18,220 nucleotides of DNA from Hyphomicrobiaceae bacterium (GCA_021647535.1 JAKIUO010000040.1:1-18220); one strand, 5' to 3'; shown: positions 7,545 to 15,885, counted from the first letter of the stretch. Program-made: numbers and translations. The notes: generated from the sequence alone by a model not told the origin.

Positions 7545-8441
7545 TCACAATCCGATTTTGTGTTCCGCACCATATAGTTCGAGGGTGCCAACGGTTGCCA
7601 CCACAGTGCCTTTTGGTGGCCCGGCACGTAAAATAGCCATATCACCATCGATAAATTCGATATCGATAGGTGTGCGCACAAACCTGTTTTCTTTTGGCGA
7701 CATATAGGTCCAGGTCTTGCCACGGGCATCATAAATAACAGAGGCATAGGGAATAAACTTATGCATTTTCTCTCCCTCGCCAACAGCGATCTTCACCCAT
7801 AAACGAGAGCCAGCTTCCACTTGTTGTCCAACGCCCTTAAAGGAAAAATCAATATACTCCCCGACACGCACCTCCCCTGTCCGTCTCTTTGTGACAGGAT
7901 GCAGGGCAACCGGTTCATCAATATTCAGCCCGTCCTGGGAAGAAATCAGCGCCGTCGCACCAGATATCGGCCTGTCGGCTTTTCCTGATATGGCAATGCG
8001 CAGAACCCACTTTCCGCCACTGTTTAAAACAGTGCCTGACACACCAAGAGTGCGCACCCAGTTTTGTTCAATAACTTTCATCGTCTTGATCCCCAGGCGC
8101 TCGACAGCTTTGGGAGTGAGAACCACCGTTTTGAACTTGCTGCCGGGTGTATCCACCAGCCAGCCATGTTTGATTATGTCTGATTTGCTTTTGTGTGAGA
8201 TCGGTGGTCCTGGCAGAAAATTGCCGCCAGAAAAAACATATATAGCGAATAACAATACCGTAATCATCGAGACGCCCGATACTATTTTCGACACTCTTTG
8301 ATCATCTTGCCTGCCTGGTTCCGCATAAACCATATCTGGCAGGGATTGCTTCCCCTTAATAACCTCATCTCCCTTCAGTAGCAGCTCTTCAAACTGGGAA
8401 ATTGCGCTTCTATTGCTGATTATTGAGCGGATAAAATTCAT
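7545..8441 (-). CDS. Short RND periplasmic adaptor (HlyD/MFP type) lacking the alpha-hairpin
   Basis: A 298-residue protein with a cytoplasmic-looking N-terminal stretch of about 50 residues, one membrane helix (about 53-71) and a periplasmic domain. LTPKAVERLGIKTMKV (108-123) followed by VSGTV (134-138) is typical of the start of the beta-barrel part of CusB/CzcB-like adaptors. IPYASVIYDARGKTWTYM (230-247) and PPKGTVVATVGTLELYG (275-291) match the C-terminal membrane-proximal domain. The usual lipoyl halves and the long coiled-coil hairpin that reaches TolC are absent or reduced: fewer than 100 residues separate VSGTV from IPYAS. The start overlaps the stop of the upstream RND gene by ATGA, showing coupled translation. 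It should link the two permeases to the periplasm. How it would dock to an outer-membrane channel, if at all, is unclear. Confidence 0.75.
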   Translation of the reverse strand: MNFIRSIISNRSAISQFEELLLKGDEVIKGKQSLPDMVYAEPGRQDDQRVSKIVSGVSMITVLLFAIYVFSGGNFLPGPPISHKSKSDIIKHGWLVDTPGSKFKTVVLTPKAVERLGIKTMKVIEQNWVRTLGVSGTVLNSGGKWVLRIAISGKADRPISGATALISSQDGLNIDEPVALHPVTKRRTGEVRVGEYIDFSFKGVGQQVEAGSRLWVKIAVGEGEKMHKFIPYASVIYDARGKTWTYMSPKENRFVRTPIDIEFIDGDMAILRAGPPKGTVVATVGTLELYGAEHKIGL

Positions 8442-11400
8442 TGCACGACCTCTTTCCCCTGCCGCTCAACCTCTGGCTGCCCCCCAAAGATCAGATAAAT
8501 CCCCGGCACTGCGAATAACAGGAATATGAACAGGCTGACCAATCCCCCCAACACAATGAGCGCCATTGGATACAAAATCTGGAAGCCCGGCATCCCTCCC
8601 ATATAAATAACCGGAGCCACAAAAAGCGCCACGCTAATCAATGAGGTCAAAATTGGCGACAACATCTGCAGTGTGCCCTTGATCACAAGAGGGGCACCAA
8701 AGCCCTCCTTCTCTTTTGCCTCAAGCCGCTGAAAATTACTGATCAAAGACATGGATTGACGCGTCGTCAGCATATAAAGTGCATAAAAACCGCATAACAT
8801 TCCAATTGACACCGGAGCGCCGCTAAAAAGGACCGCCAGAATTCCGCCGCTAAGCGCAAATGGCATGGCCGCATACATCACAAAGGCCAGATGCCAGCTG
8901 CCAAAAGTGGCCTGCATCAAGAGCACCCCGATCACCAAAGCAATCAAAGTGGCGACAACCACGCGCATCGTCGATGACGGATTGTCATCAATGCCTTGCC
9001 CGAGCACAACACTATTATAATCCATCGGATAGGATATATTTGAAAGCACACGATTAATATCCTTCATGACAGCACCAGTGCGCCTTCCGCTCTGGCTTGC
9101 CGTCACATCAAGATAGCCCGAAACACCCTCTCGCTTGATCAGCGTTGGCGTCGTTGCAAGGGATATTGTGGCAATCTCGCCGATTGAGACATAGCCTCCA
9201 CCAGGCAATTCAATCTGGGCCTTGGCAACGTCCCCGATCTTCTGGCGGTTTTCCGGTTTTGACCAGACAACCACCTCATATACTTTCTGAGCCTCAAAAA
9301 TACGCCCGACTTCCACGCCAGAAAAGATGGTCGCCGCTGCCCGTCTGACATCTCCAGGATTGATCCCCAGCCTGGCTGCCTTGGCCAAATCAACCCTGAC
9401 CTGAATCTGTGGTTCCATTTCCAGATCCCGGATACGGATATCCGACAAACCATCGACCCTTGAAATTTCGCGCTGTACCTGTTGTGTCAACTTACGCAAT
9501 TGCTCAAGCTCGTGACCATAAACACGAATGGTAATCTGATCTTGCGCTGAACTGGACACATGATTGAGACTGGCAGCCAAATAGCCTTCTGTCTTGATTG
9601 AAAAATTCCGATGCGCGCGTAATTTGCGATTAATGGCTGCAAGAGCGACACGCAGATTGGCATTTGAGTTGATTGACACCCATAAGCGAGCGGAATGAAT
9701 GGGCACCGTTTGGTCTCCGCCTACGGCCCGCCCAATATGTCCATAAGCGCTGCGAACGCCCGAAACCGCTTTTATATCTTCCAGAATGCCGCCGATAACA
9801 CGACGCATTTTCTTGAGAGAGGTGCCGGGCTGACCATCAAAACTTATGACGATATCACGTTCGTTAAAATCAGGCATCATGGCGACATGAGTCTGGCTGG
9901 CTTTCTCAAACAAGAGCGGCCCTGAAACAAGCCAGATCACCGCCATGGGCAGCAAAACCATCAGCACGACCGACAAGCGTTTTGCCGCCTCAGAAATACT
10001 GCTAGAAAAGGCATTTTGCAAAATCAACGAGAGAGGTGATGCCGTTTTAGGAGAAGGCGCAACCGGGAAAATGATAAACAGGGTCGCCACCAGAGCAGAC
10101 ATAACGGTCAAAGCCGTGAGCATGGCGGCCCCAAGGGCGATCACATAGCTTAAAGCCAGGGGCTGTAACAACGCCCCCTCAATATCAACCAGAAAAAATA
10201 TCGGTACAGCAATCAGAGCAGCGATCATTGACGCCACCGCAATCGACTTAAAGGAATAGATCAGAGAGTGACGAATAATCGTCAAAACCGACTTTTCTCC
10301 CCTGCCTTTCTGTAATCGAACCATGACTTGCTGAATAGAATATACCACATCATCTATGACCGCCAGGGCCACAATAGAAATGCCAGCTATCGTTACCATA
10401 TTCAAAGACATGCCTTGAGCGTTCAAGGCCAACACAGCTGCCAGAACCGTCACGGGTAGAGCCACCAGAGCGACAAGCATTGTGCGCCACTGAGCCAGGA
10501 CCAACCCCAGACCGATGACCACCATCAAGATACTGATCAAAGAGGCCTGTCTTATGTTTTCCATTGAAGCTTCAATCAATGTGGCCGGCCTGAACGCCAG
10601 CGTATCTATTTTGACACCGTTCATTCCCGGACGAAGCTCAGCCAAAGCTTTTTCAACGGCGCGTGTCACCTGCAAGGTACTGGCACCTGGGAATTTCTCA
10701 ATGACCAGCAAAAGCCCTTGTTGATCCTTACTGTCAGGAAGAATGGCATCGCCAATCAATGGCGGATGTCCCTCAACGACATCAGCCACATCTTTAAGCT
10801 GCAGATCGGAACCTTCGATACGCAATTTGGCCATGTCCGCACTGGACGAAATCGGCAATATATGACGCACTTCCAGACGTTGGTTTGGCGTGCTGATCCA
10901 GCCGCCTGTACCTGGCACTGCTGCTCTTAGAAAACTCAAGGATGAGACCCACAAAGCGTTGCCAGATGTGGCGATGACCTGACGCTGGGTAATTTTGTTT
11001 TTTTCCATCTTGTCAGGATCAACCCGGATCTGTATCTGCCGGCGCCGCTCTCCCCATACAGAAACCCGCGCCACCCCAGGAACCCCCAGCAGTTTAGGCT
11101 TTACGGTCCAAAGAGAGATGACAGAAAGCTTGAGAGGATCAATTTTTTCAGAAGACATTGCGATCATCATCACCCGGCTGGTTGATGATATGGGCTGCTG
11201 CATAACAGGTGGCTTGGCGACATTTGGAAGCAAAAAGGCTGTTGTCAGACGTTCCTGGACAAGCTGCCTTGCCCTCATCAAAGAGGTGCCGGGCTTAAAT
11301 TCCAGCCTCACAGTGGAGAGGCCGGTAACGCTCTTTGAAGTCAGGGATTTAAGCCAGGGCAGCCCGCTCACCAGCTCTTCCACGCCAAACGACACCATGA

Positions 11401-11629
11401 GTTCGACCTCTGATGCCGACAGGCCAGGTGCTTCAGTCTGAATTTCAACGATCAAGGGGGCAAATTCTGGCAGCACATCAACGGGAAGTTTTTGTAACTG
11501 CAACAGGCCAAAAAATAAAAAGGCGGCTGCAACGGCAAGTACAAGCACTCTGAATTCCAGCACGAACCCCACCACATGCCTCAGCATTAAGGATGGAGAT
11601 GAATGGGAAAAATCTAACTGCCTTGACAT
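8438..11629 (-). CDS. HME-type RND permease, divergent paralogue with altered proton-relay residues
   Basis: A 1063-residue RND permease, paralogous to the one at 4298-7495. Shared marks are LPVDVLPEFAPL near residue 48, the ARQLVQERL block, VDPDKM and PGTSLKKMRR. It differs at sites the partner keeps. Helix 4 reads IDDVVYSIQQV (425-435), with Gln433 in place of the conserved Glu. The helix-10 motif RNG becomes RQS (957-959). The Glu before L-PILMT becomes Gln988. These are alignments by eye. It is the first gene of the operon, with GAGGAAGTG about 9 bases ahead of ATG 11629. Because the two permeases are encoded with a single adaptor, a mixed trimer in the style of MdtB/MdtC, with this one as a less active or structural subunit, is a reasonable inference. 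The substrate is unknown. Confidence 0.85.
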   Translation of the reverse strand: MSRQLDFSHSSPSLMLRHVVGFVLEFRVLVLAVAAAFLFFGLLQLQKLPVDVLPEFAPLIVEIQTEAPGLSASEVELMVSFGVEELVSGLPWLKSLTSKSVTGLSTVRLEFKPGTSLMRARQLVQERLTTAFLLPNVAKPPVMQQPISSTSRVMMIAMSSEKIDPLKLSVISLWTVKPKLLGVPGVARVSVWGERRRQIQIRVDPDKMEKNKITQRQVIATSGNALWVSSLSFLRAAVPGTGGWISTPNQRLEVRHILPISSSADMAKLRIEGSDLQLKDVADVVEGHPPLIGDAILPDSKDQQGLLLVIEKFPGASTLQVTRAVEKALAELRPGMNGVKIDTLAFRPATLIEASMENIRQASLISILMVVIGLGLVLAQWRTMLVALVALPVTVLAAVLALNAQGMSLNMVTIAGISIVALAVIDDVVYSIQQVMVRLQKGRGEKSVLTIIRHSLIYSFKSIAVASMIAALIAVPIFFLVDIEGALLQPLALSYVIALGAAMLTALTVMSALVATLFIIFPVAPSPKTASPLSLILQNAFSSSISEAAKRLSVVLMVLLPMAVIWLVSGPLLFEKASQTHVAMMPDFNERDIVISFDGQPGTSLKKMRRVIGGILEDIKAVSGVRSAYGHIGRAVGGDQTVPIHSARLWVSINSNANLRVALAAINRKLRAHRNFSIKTEGYLAASLNHVSSSAQDQITIRVYGHELEQLRKLTQQVQREISRVDGLSDIRIRDLEMEPQIQVRVDLAKAARLGINPGDVRRAAATIFSGVEVGRIFEAQKVYEVVVWSKPENRQKIGDVAKAQIELPGGGYVSIGEIATISLATTPTLIKREGVSGYLDVTASQSGRRTGAVMKDINRVLSNISYPMDYNSVVLGQGIDDNPSSTMRVVVATLIALVIGVLLMQATFGSWHLAFVMYAAMPFALSGGILAVLFSGAPVSIGMLCGFYALYMLTTRQSMSLISNFQRLEAKEKEGFGAPLVIKGTLQMLSPILTSLISVALFVAPVIYMGGMPGFQILYPMALIVLGGLVSLFIFLLFAVPGIYLIFGGQPEVERQGKEVVQ

Positions 11630-12867
11630 ATATATTCACTTCCTCACTACGATTACCTTACAGCCAAGATTTAATAGTGATAGACACAAGTACAGATCGA
11701 TTATTATTTACGCACCCAACCACTCATGCTATCCAGACAAGTAGCCCTGAAAAGTGACGCAATCTTCGCTTCCGTTCACTCTTGCTGCTACCGCAATATT
11801 CACAACCCTTCCAACGCGCAACACAGCTAAAGGACTATCAACCCTCAGCTACCCAGTTTGTTTTCATATATTTCCATGTTGGAAAAGCTGATATATTCAG
11901 CCATCTGACAATATGCCATAAAAGAAAGACAACATACACAAACTGGTTATTTCCTTGCCCATTTTCAGTCTCATATAAAGAGATCACACTGTTTATACTT
12001 AATTTACAAAGCCCTCAAACTGAGGAAATGACATTATTGCCCCCTCGTGACACGCCCAAAAAATAAAATAGCTACTGTTGTTTATTAACATTCCGAGACG
12101 AAAAAACATTCCAACAAAAAATGCAACTCGTTATCATTAGCATCCTTTATCTCAAAAATTTCCAATGATTTTCTGGAAGAAACCATGCTCCACCTTCAAT
12201 TATCAGAAATAAGTTTCCACTGACAGAATTGCTTAAAAACCCTCAAACTCCCAATTTCGAGCATAGGCTCAACCTACCGGACTTCACGGCAAGACTCATT
12301 AAGTGAAAGAGGCCCCTCTGCACAGACCGCTTGAAAATTGCAGCTGAACAAGACCTAAAATCCACGTCTAACTCAAATAAGATTCATTTTTTGGAAGTAA
12401 AAACATCGAATTATTGAATAAATTCGAAATGATATGAAACACCTGACATTACGACATACTATTTAGCAAGTTCTTCTCTGCATACATCATTATTTTGCAC
12501 GTTTATGGCTCTCATAGTGCATAAATTAAGGTTTGCATGTCAATCGAAAATCCATATATGCGCCCACGACAAATCACACGCTGTGCCTTGAACGCCACAC
12601 AACGCTGATCACCATTTTTCCTGGTAAAGCTAACCGACCCGCCACTCCAATCGCCACAAAATCGGGACAATCTCCTGATCGTAGCGGATTTATAAAATTC
12701 AAATCAGTACACATTCACGAGCAATGTCCGCAAAGAACATATTAACCTTGTCACTCATCCTGTTTTTTTCCACCGGTATGCGCTGCCAAAAAAATCACAG
12801 ATCGAACATCCTTTTTCCAGCCAGACACCCAACCAGCCCCCGATCAGCCTTTGACCTCTTCCCGAAG
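11630..12867 (-). other. 1.24-kb AT-rich gap without a convincing gene
   Basis: The longest open frames here (94 codons from 11782 and 70 codons from 12533, plus strand) have composition unlike a protein family, no ribosome site and no recognisable motif. The gap must hold the promoter of the RND operon and the end of the SHP/DHC operon. I found no clear -35/-10 pair close to 11629. A Fur-box-like word lies at 12123-12141. No tRNA, insertion-sequence end or strong terminator hairpin was seen. Confidence 0.6.
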
Positions 12868-13260
12868 CTACATCCCTCTGTGACAAGCCCTGCAATTCGC
12901 CCAACTGCCCCCTCTTCTCGGCTTTGCCCTTCGGCCATGCTCCCCCCTGAACCAACCAAGTCTGGTAATTCTGAGTGGTGCCGATTTCACACGCCTCCAA
13001 CGACGAGAGCGACTTGCGTGCTTTGAAGGATACTTGCTTATATAAAGCATTGTTTTCTTACCAAGCGTCGCATCCTCACCAAAATGGTTTTCAAACCCAC
13101 GCATAATAGTCTGCCATGATTTGGCTGGCAGATAACGTGGCCGGAATGTATTATGACAACCGCCACATTCCTCAACGACGATTTTATCCCTGACACGACC
13201 GGCAAACACTATATTTGGTAGCAAAACAAGGCCCACTACCAAAACAAAGAGTTTTGTCAT
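12868..13260 (-). CDS. Diheme cytochrome c (DHC family), second copy
   Basis: A 130-residue secreted protein with a clear signal peptide (cleavage after VFA, residue 20) and two CXXCH heme sites, CGGCH at 32-36 and CRACH at 123-127. The body matches the neighbouring DHC: SW-TIMRGFENHFGEDATL (49-66) and PLRITRLGWF (95-104) line up with SW-KIMAGLDDHFGEDASL and PIRITKLRWF. The middle and tail are rich in Arg, and the protein ends only three residues after the second heme His. The start is set at 13260, not the in-frame ATG 13275, because GAGGAA lies 7 bases ahead of it. DHC proteins pass electrons from a membrane cytochrome b to SHP in the R. sphaeroides system; this extra copy may widen or branch that chain. 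It lies 88 bases after the previous gene. Confidence 0.82.
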   Translation of the reverse strand: MTKLFVLVVGLVLLPNIVFAGRVRDKIVVEECGGCHNTFRPRYLPAKSWQTIMRGFENHFGEDATLGKKTMLYISKYPSKHASRSRRWRRVKSAPLRITRLGWFRGEHGRRAKPRRGGSWANCRACHRGM

Positions 13261-13267
13261 CTTGCAA

Positions 13268-13273
13268 TTCCTC
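13268..13273 (-). promoter_or_regulatory. Ribosome binding site fixing the second DHC start
   Basis: GAGGAA on the minus strand is 7 bases ahead of ATG 13260. It falls inside the first codons of the longer frame starting at 13275, so it argues for the shorter protein. Confidence 0.6.
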
Positions 13274-13348
13274 ATTTCAAACCGGCCCGGTCAAGGTCAA
13301 GCCAATGAAGCTCTGTTCATTCCAGGCGGAACAAATCTGAGCCTTCGA

Positions 13349-13804
13349 TCAATCATCATAATATCCGCGTGCGACATCCTTGGCAGAATGGCATCCGCTC
13401 CCTGCCCCACAGTTAGCCATGGTTCCAGCTTTTTTTATGGCAGCTCTGGAAACTTCACCTCTGTGCTCCTTGAGAAACCAGCGCAGCTTGGTGATTCTGA
13501 TCGGCACATTTTCCCAGGTAACTCTTCTTCTTGATGAACTTTTCCTTGATTTTTTGGCGAAATAATCCGCGATATAGCTGGTCACCTCAGGATCAAGAGA
13601 GGCGTCTTCTCCAAAATGGTCATCAAGGCCCGCCATGATTTTCTCCCAGGAATTAGATCTTAACAGTCTTGGCTGAAAGGCCAGATGGCACGCCCCGCAT
13701 TCGTTCCGCACAACCTCATCATTGATGCGCCCATAATTCTTGCCCGCAAGCGCAAGGCCAGGCTGAAGCGCTATAAGCGTAGCTATAATTAATATTTTTT
13801 TCAT
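13349..13804 (-). CDS. Diheme cytochrome c (DHC family) with a CX5CH second heme site
   Basis: A 151-residue secreted cytochrome with a signal peptide cleaved after ALA (residue 20). The first heme site is CGACH (36-40). Where the second CXXCH should be, the sequence reads C132-GAGSG-C138-H139, that is CX5CH. The bases (tgt ggg gca ggg agc gga tgc cat) leave no doubt about the reading. The family core is present: NSWEKIMAGLDDHFGEDASLD (51-71) and RITKLRWFLKEHRGEVS (103-119). DHC is the electron donor to SHP in R. sphaeroides. The gene starts 24 bases after SHP, with AAGGGA about 9 bases ahead, so it is in the same operon. Heme at the second site might be bound in an unusual way, by one Cys, or not at all. 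Confidence 0.85.
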   Translation of the reverse strand: MKKILIIATLIALQPGLALAGKNYGRINDEVVRNECGACHLAFQPRLLRSNSWEKIMAGLDDHFGEDASLDPEVTSYIADYFAKKSRKSSSRRRVTWENVPIRITKLRWFLKEHRGEVSRAAIKKAGTMANCGAGSGCHSAKDVARGYYDD

Positions 13805-13828
13805 TATTCCAATTCCCTTAAGCTGGAT

Positions 13829-14230
13829 CTATTTGCTTATCATGAACGCGAGAAAATCGACTTTTTCCTGCGGCGTACATTCGCGCCCGATAACACCTTT
13901 GCAATTCCTGCGAAACCACTTTTCCACCTTTTTAAGGTCTGAATAACGGTCTTTGGTCCGCGACAAAGCCATCGGTGCGATTACTTTGCCGACCCGGGTT
14001 TTGCCACTTTTCAAGGGCGACTTTGTATGACACGTCGTACAAGAGGGTGTTTTGGGCTTGCCAGTGCCGTAGCTCTTTGTGAACAGCTCCTGACCGCGTT
14101 CTACTGAAAATTCCATTTTCGCCTGTTCCTGAAAATGTTTCAAGATCTCGTCCTGAGCGGGTCCAGCAACACCTGGCAAAGTGGCTGAAAGCAGAATCGT
14201 CGCTGCAAGTGGTATAATTAGCGTTCTCAT
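13829..14230 (-). CDS. shp: SHP-type monoheme cytochrome c (sphaeroides heme protein, DUF1924)
   Basis: A 133-residue secreted protein: signal peptide to about VAG (residue 23), then RGQELF and one CXXCH site (C64-TTC-H68). The family signature follows: KTRVGKVIAPMALSRT (77-92), then KVEKWFRRN. Asn109 is followed by Cys110 and, nine residues on, Cys119. In R. sphaeroides SHP the heme is high-spin, Asn88 is the sixth ligand that leaves on O2 or NO binding, and Cys89-Cys98 form a disulfide; the same order and spacing are seen here. The role is thus a small-ligand-binding (O2, NO or similar) periplasmic heme protein fed by DHC and cytochrome b. The true physiological substrate is unsettled even in known members. 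The start at 14230 is fixed by AGAAGGAGA just upstream; a longer frame from 14272 overlaps the previous gene and lacks a signal. Confidence 0.92.
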   Translation of the reverse strand: MRTLIIPLAATILLSATLPGVAGPAQDEILKHFQEQAKMEFSVERGQELFTKSYGTGKPKTPSCTTCHTKSPLKSGKTRVGKVIAPMALSRTKDRYSDLKKVEKWFRRNCKGVIGRECTPQEKVDFLAFMISK

Positions 14231-14234
14231 TTTT

Positions 14235-14243
14235 TCTCCTTCT
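14235..14243 (-). promoter_or_regulatory. Strong ribosome binding site of shp
   Basis: AGAAGGAGA on the minus strand, with its AGGAG core 5 bases before ATG 14230, is the strongest Shine-Dalgarno match in this operon. It decides between that start and the longer frame from 14272. Confidence 0.8.
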
Positions 14244-14255
14244 ATTTCCCTGCAT

Positions 14256-15413
14256 TCATTCGTCTGGCACATTAATCATCTGATCATCGAAACGACCGCT
14301 GCCAGCATCTATATGACAGGCGATGCAATTTCCTTTTGAGGCAATTTTATTTCGCTTAAAAACCCGCTCATCAATATCCTTATGCCTTAACACCCAGTAA
14401 GGTGAGGCGGTAATACTAAGAGGGTCTTTGGCCGATACCCTGCGTAAATTATTGGCAGCTTCTGTATCCCAGTGCCTTGCAGCATTCAATTTAAGATATT
14501 GATTCAATATCTTAACCACCTCACGATCAAGCGAGGCATCCTCCCCAAAATGATCAGACAAACCTGTCAAAATTTTGTTCCAGGAGCTTTCTGGCAACAG
14601 GCTTGGATGATAGGCATGATGACACTCCCCACATTCACTGGCATAGGCAGAATTCTGCTTGATCACTTTAAAACCGCTGACCGGCAAACGCATCAGCGAC
14701 CAGACTAAAGCTCCGGCCATCACAGCAATAATAGAAATAGCAAACAATGCCTTACCAACCAAAACCACCTTACCAGCAATTGCTGCCTTAACCAAGGGAA
14801 CGTTCTTGCGACCATTAATCATCGAACGCACCAGGTTTTGCCGACTAAGATAGCTTTCCAGCAAAACACCGCCAATATGGGCGGCAATCATAAAGAGCAG
14901 CAAAAAAGCGGCAATCTCATGAAATTCTGCAACCTCACTGCCAAGAGCGTAAGAAATAACGCCCGCCAATATTCCCTGTTTTTCTTGTCCTCCCAGAACG
15001 ATAAGGCCCGATATCGTCAAACCGGTCAAAACCAGAAGAAGAGCAAAAACCATCAATGCCCCGGCAGGATTATGTCCGGTATAGTGATCAGGTTTTCCTC
15101 TTAAAAGCTGCCTGGTAAAATCATATGTTTTGCCTGGGCGAAATATAAAGCTCGAAAAGCGCGCATAATTGGTACCAAAAAACCCCCAGACAAGACGCAA
15201 TGTGATCATCAAACCGATCCCATAACCAGCCCAGAGATGTATATTCAACCACCATTCCTGCCCCAAAAAACCTGTTATAGCAGTCGTGGCGACCAGGACA
15301 ACAAGCAGCCAGTGAAACAAACGGACGAATACATCCCAAACAATGACTACAACCTCATCGTTTGCTTCTTTCTGGTTACAAATAGGCTTGACCACACTCA
15401 TTAACATCCCCAT
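14256..15413 (-). CDS. Cytochrome b561-type membrane protein fused to a DHC diheme domain
   Basis: A 385-residue fusion. Residues about 25-200 form a four-helix cytochrome b of the Ni/Fe-hydrogenase/b561 type, with likely heme ligands among His34 (RLFHW), His59 (NIHLWAG), His165 (FHE) and His179 (AHIGG), and the HNPAGALMV block at 114-122. A further helix (about 216-240) leads outward to a DHC-like domain: CGECH (261-265), SSWNKILTGLSDHFGEDASLD (276-296) and CIACH (363-367). In R. sphaeroides cytochrome b, DHC and SHP are separate proteins; here the b protein carries its own c-type module. It should take electrons from quinol or another membrane donor and hand them to the soluble DHC/SHP partners. 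It is first in the operon. ATG 15413 has AAGG 5 bases ahead; ATG 15407 and 15401 are alternatives. Confidence 0.9.
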   Translation of the reverse strand: MGMLMSVVKPICNQKEANDEVVVIVWDVFVRLFHWLLVVLVATTAITGFLGQEWWLNIHLWAGYGIGLMITLRLVWGFFGTNYARFSSFIFRPGKTYDFTRQLLRGKPDHYTGHNPAGALMVFALLLVLTGLTISGLIVLGGQEKQGILAGVISYALGSEVAEFHEIAAFLLLFMIAAHIGGVLLESYLSRQNLVRSMINGRKNVPLVKAAIAGKVVLVGKALFAISIIAVMAGALVWSLMRLPVSGFKVIKQNSAYASECGECHHAYHPSLLPESSWNKILTGLSDHFGEDASLDREVVKILNQYLKLNAARHWDTEAANNLRRVSAKDPLSITASPYWVLRHKDIDERVFKRNKIASKGNCIACHIDAGSGRFDDQMINVPDE

Positions 15414-15885
15414 TGCGACCTTATACTTGGCAAAGAATAACTGTCAGCAAAATGGAAAAATATCAAGAAGAATTTATGATCCCTTACACAAGCTCCTATT
15501 CTCTTTTACCCCCCCATATCACCGCATCTCACACCCTCCAACCATCCGTACAACTCCATATATTTCAGTGCTTTGTAATATTTTTTCAGAATTTGCGCTG
15601 AAAAAATAAAGAATGTGATAACGGTTAATTCAACCTATCAACCCCAGCATGACAAAATACTGAATAAGTATATTCTAACAGGATTACTCCCCCATATCCT
15701 GTCGTCCCTATTCCCGATCAAAACAAGGCCGTACTATAAAACCCTCTCCTGACCAATCCCAACTATCACCAACCCTCCATTGTTTCAACCCAAGGTTGTC
15801 GATTTACTCAAGCTTGCCGATACTCCACATCAGCTTTTTCAACTTATTCAGCTTCCTGTCATTTTTTATGTTGTAGTCTGGCTTC
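15414..15885. other. Divergent intergenic region, 472 bp
   Basis: This AT-rich region separates the minus-strand cytochrome operon from the plus-strand PepSY gene and should hold both promoters. Besides the minus-strand promoter candidate at 15420-15447 there is a small inverted repeat CAACC-CAA-GGTTG at 15786-15798, 88 bases ahead of the PepSY start, which could be an operator half-site pair. No gene is supported. Confidence 0.55.
15420..15447 (-). promoter_or_regulatory. Possible promoter of the cytochrome b/SHP/DHC operon, giving little or no leader
   Basis: On the minus strand CTGACA (15447-15442, five of six to TTGACA) and TATAAG (15425-15420, five of six to TATAAT) are 16 bases apart. 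Transcription would begin about at ATG 15413, giving a leaderless message or a very short leader if 15401 is the real start. Confidence 0.35.

Noticed and set aside
11782..12066. 94-codon plus-strand frame in the long gap
   Set aside because: No ribosome site, no domain, and a residue mix typical of translated AT-rich spacer.
12784..12812. A-run and T-run flanking a short spacer downstream of the second DHC gene, as a terminator
   Set aside because: No GC-rich stem connects them, so a factor-independent terminator is not supported.
12755..13026. Overlapping frames on both strands around the end of the second DHC gene
   Set aside because: They are shadows of the DHC gene; the DHC frame shows a signal peptide, two heme sites and paralogy to its neighbour.
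14231..14272. Longer SHP start at 14272
   Set aside because: It would add a polar stretch ahead of a clean signal peptide and overlap the previous gene; a strong AGAAGGAGA site supports 14230.
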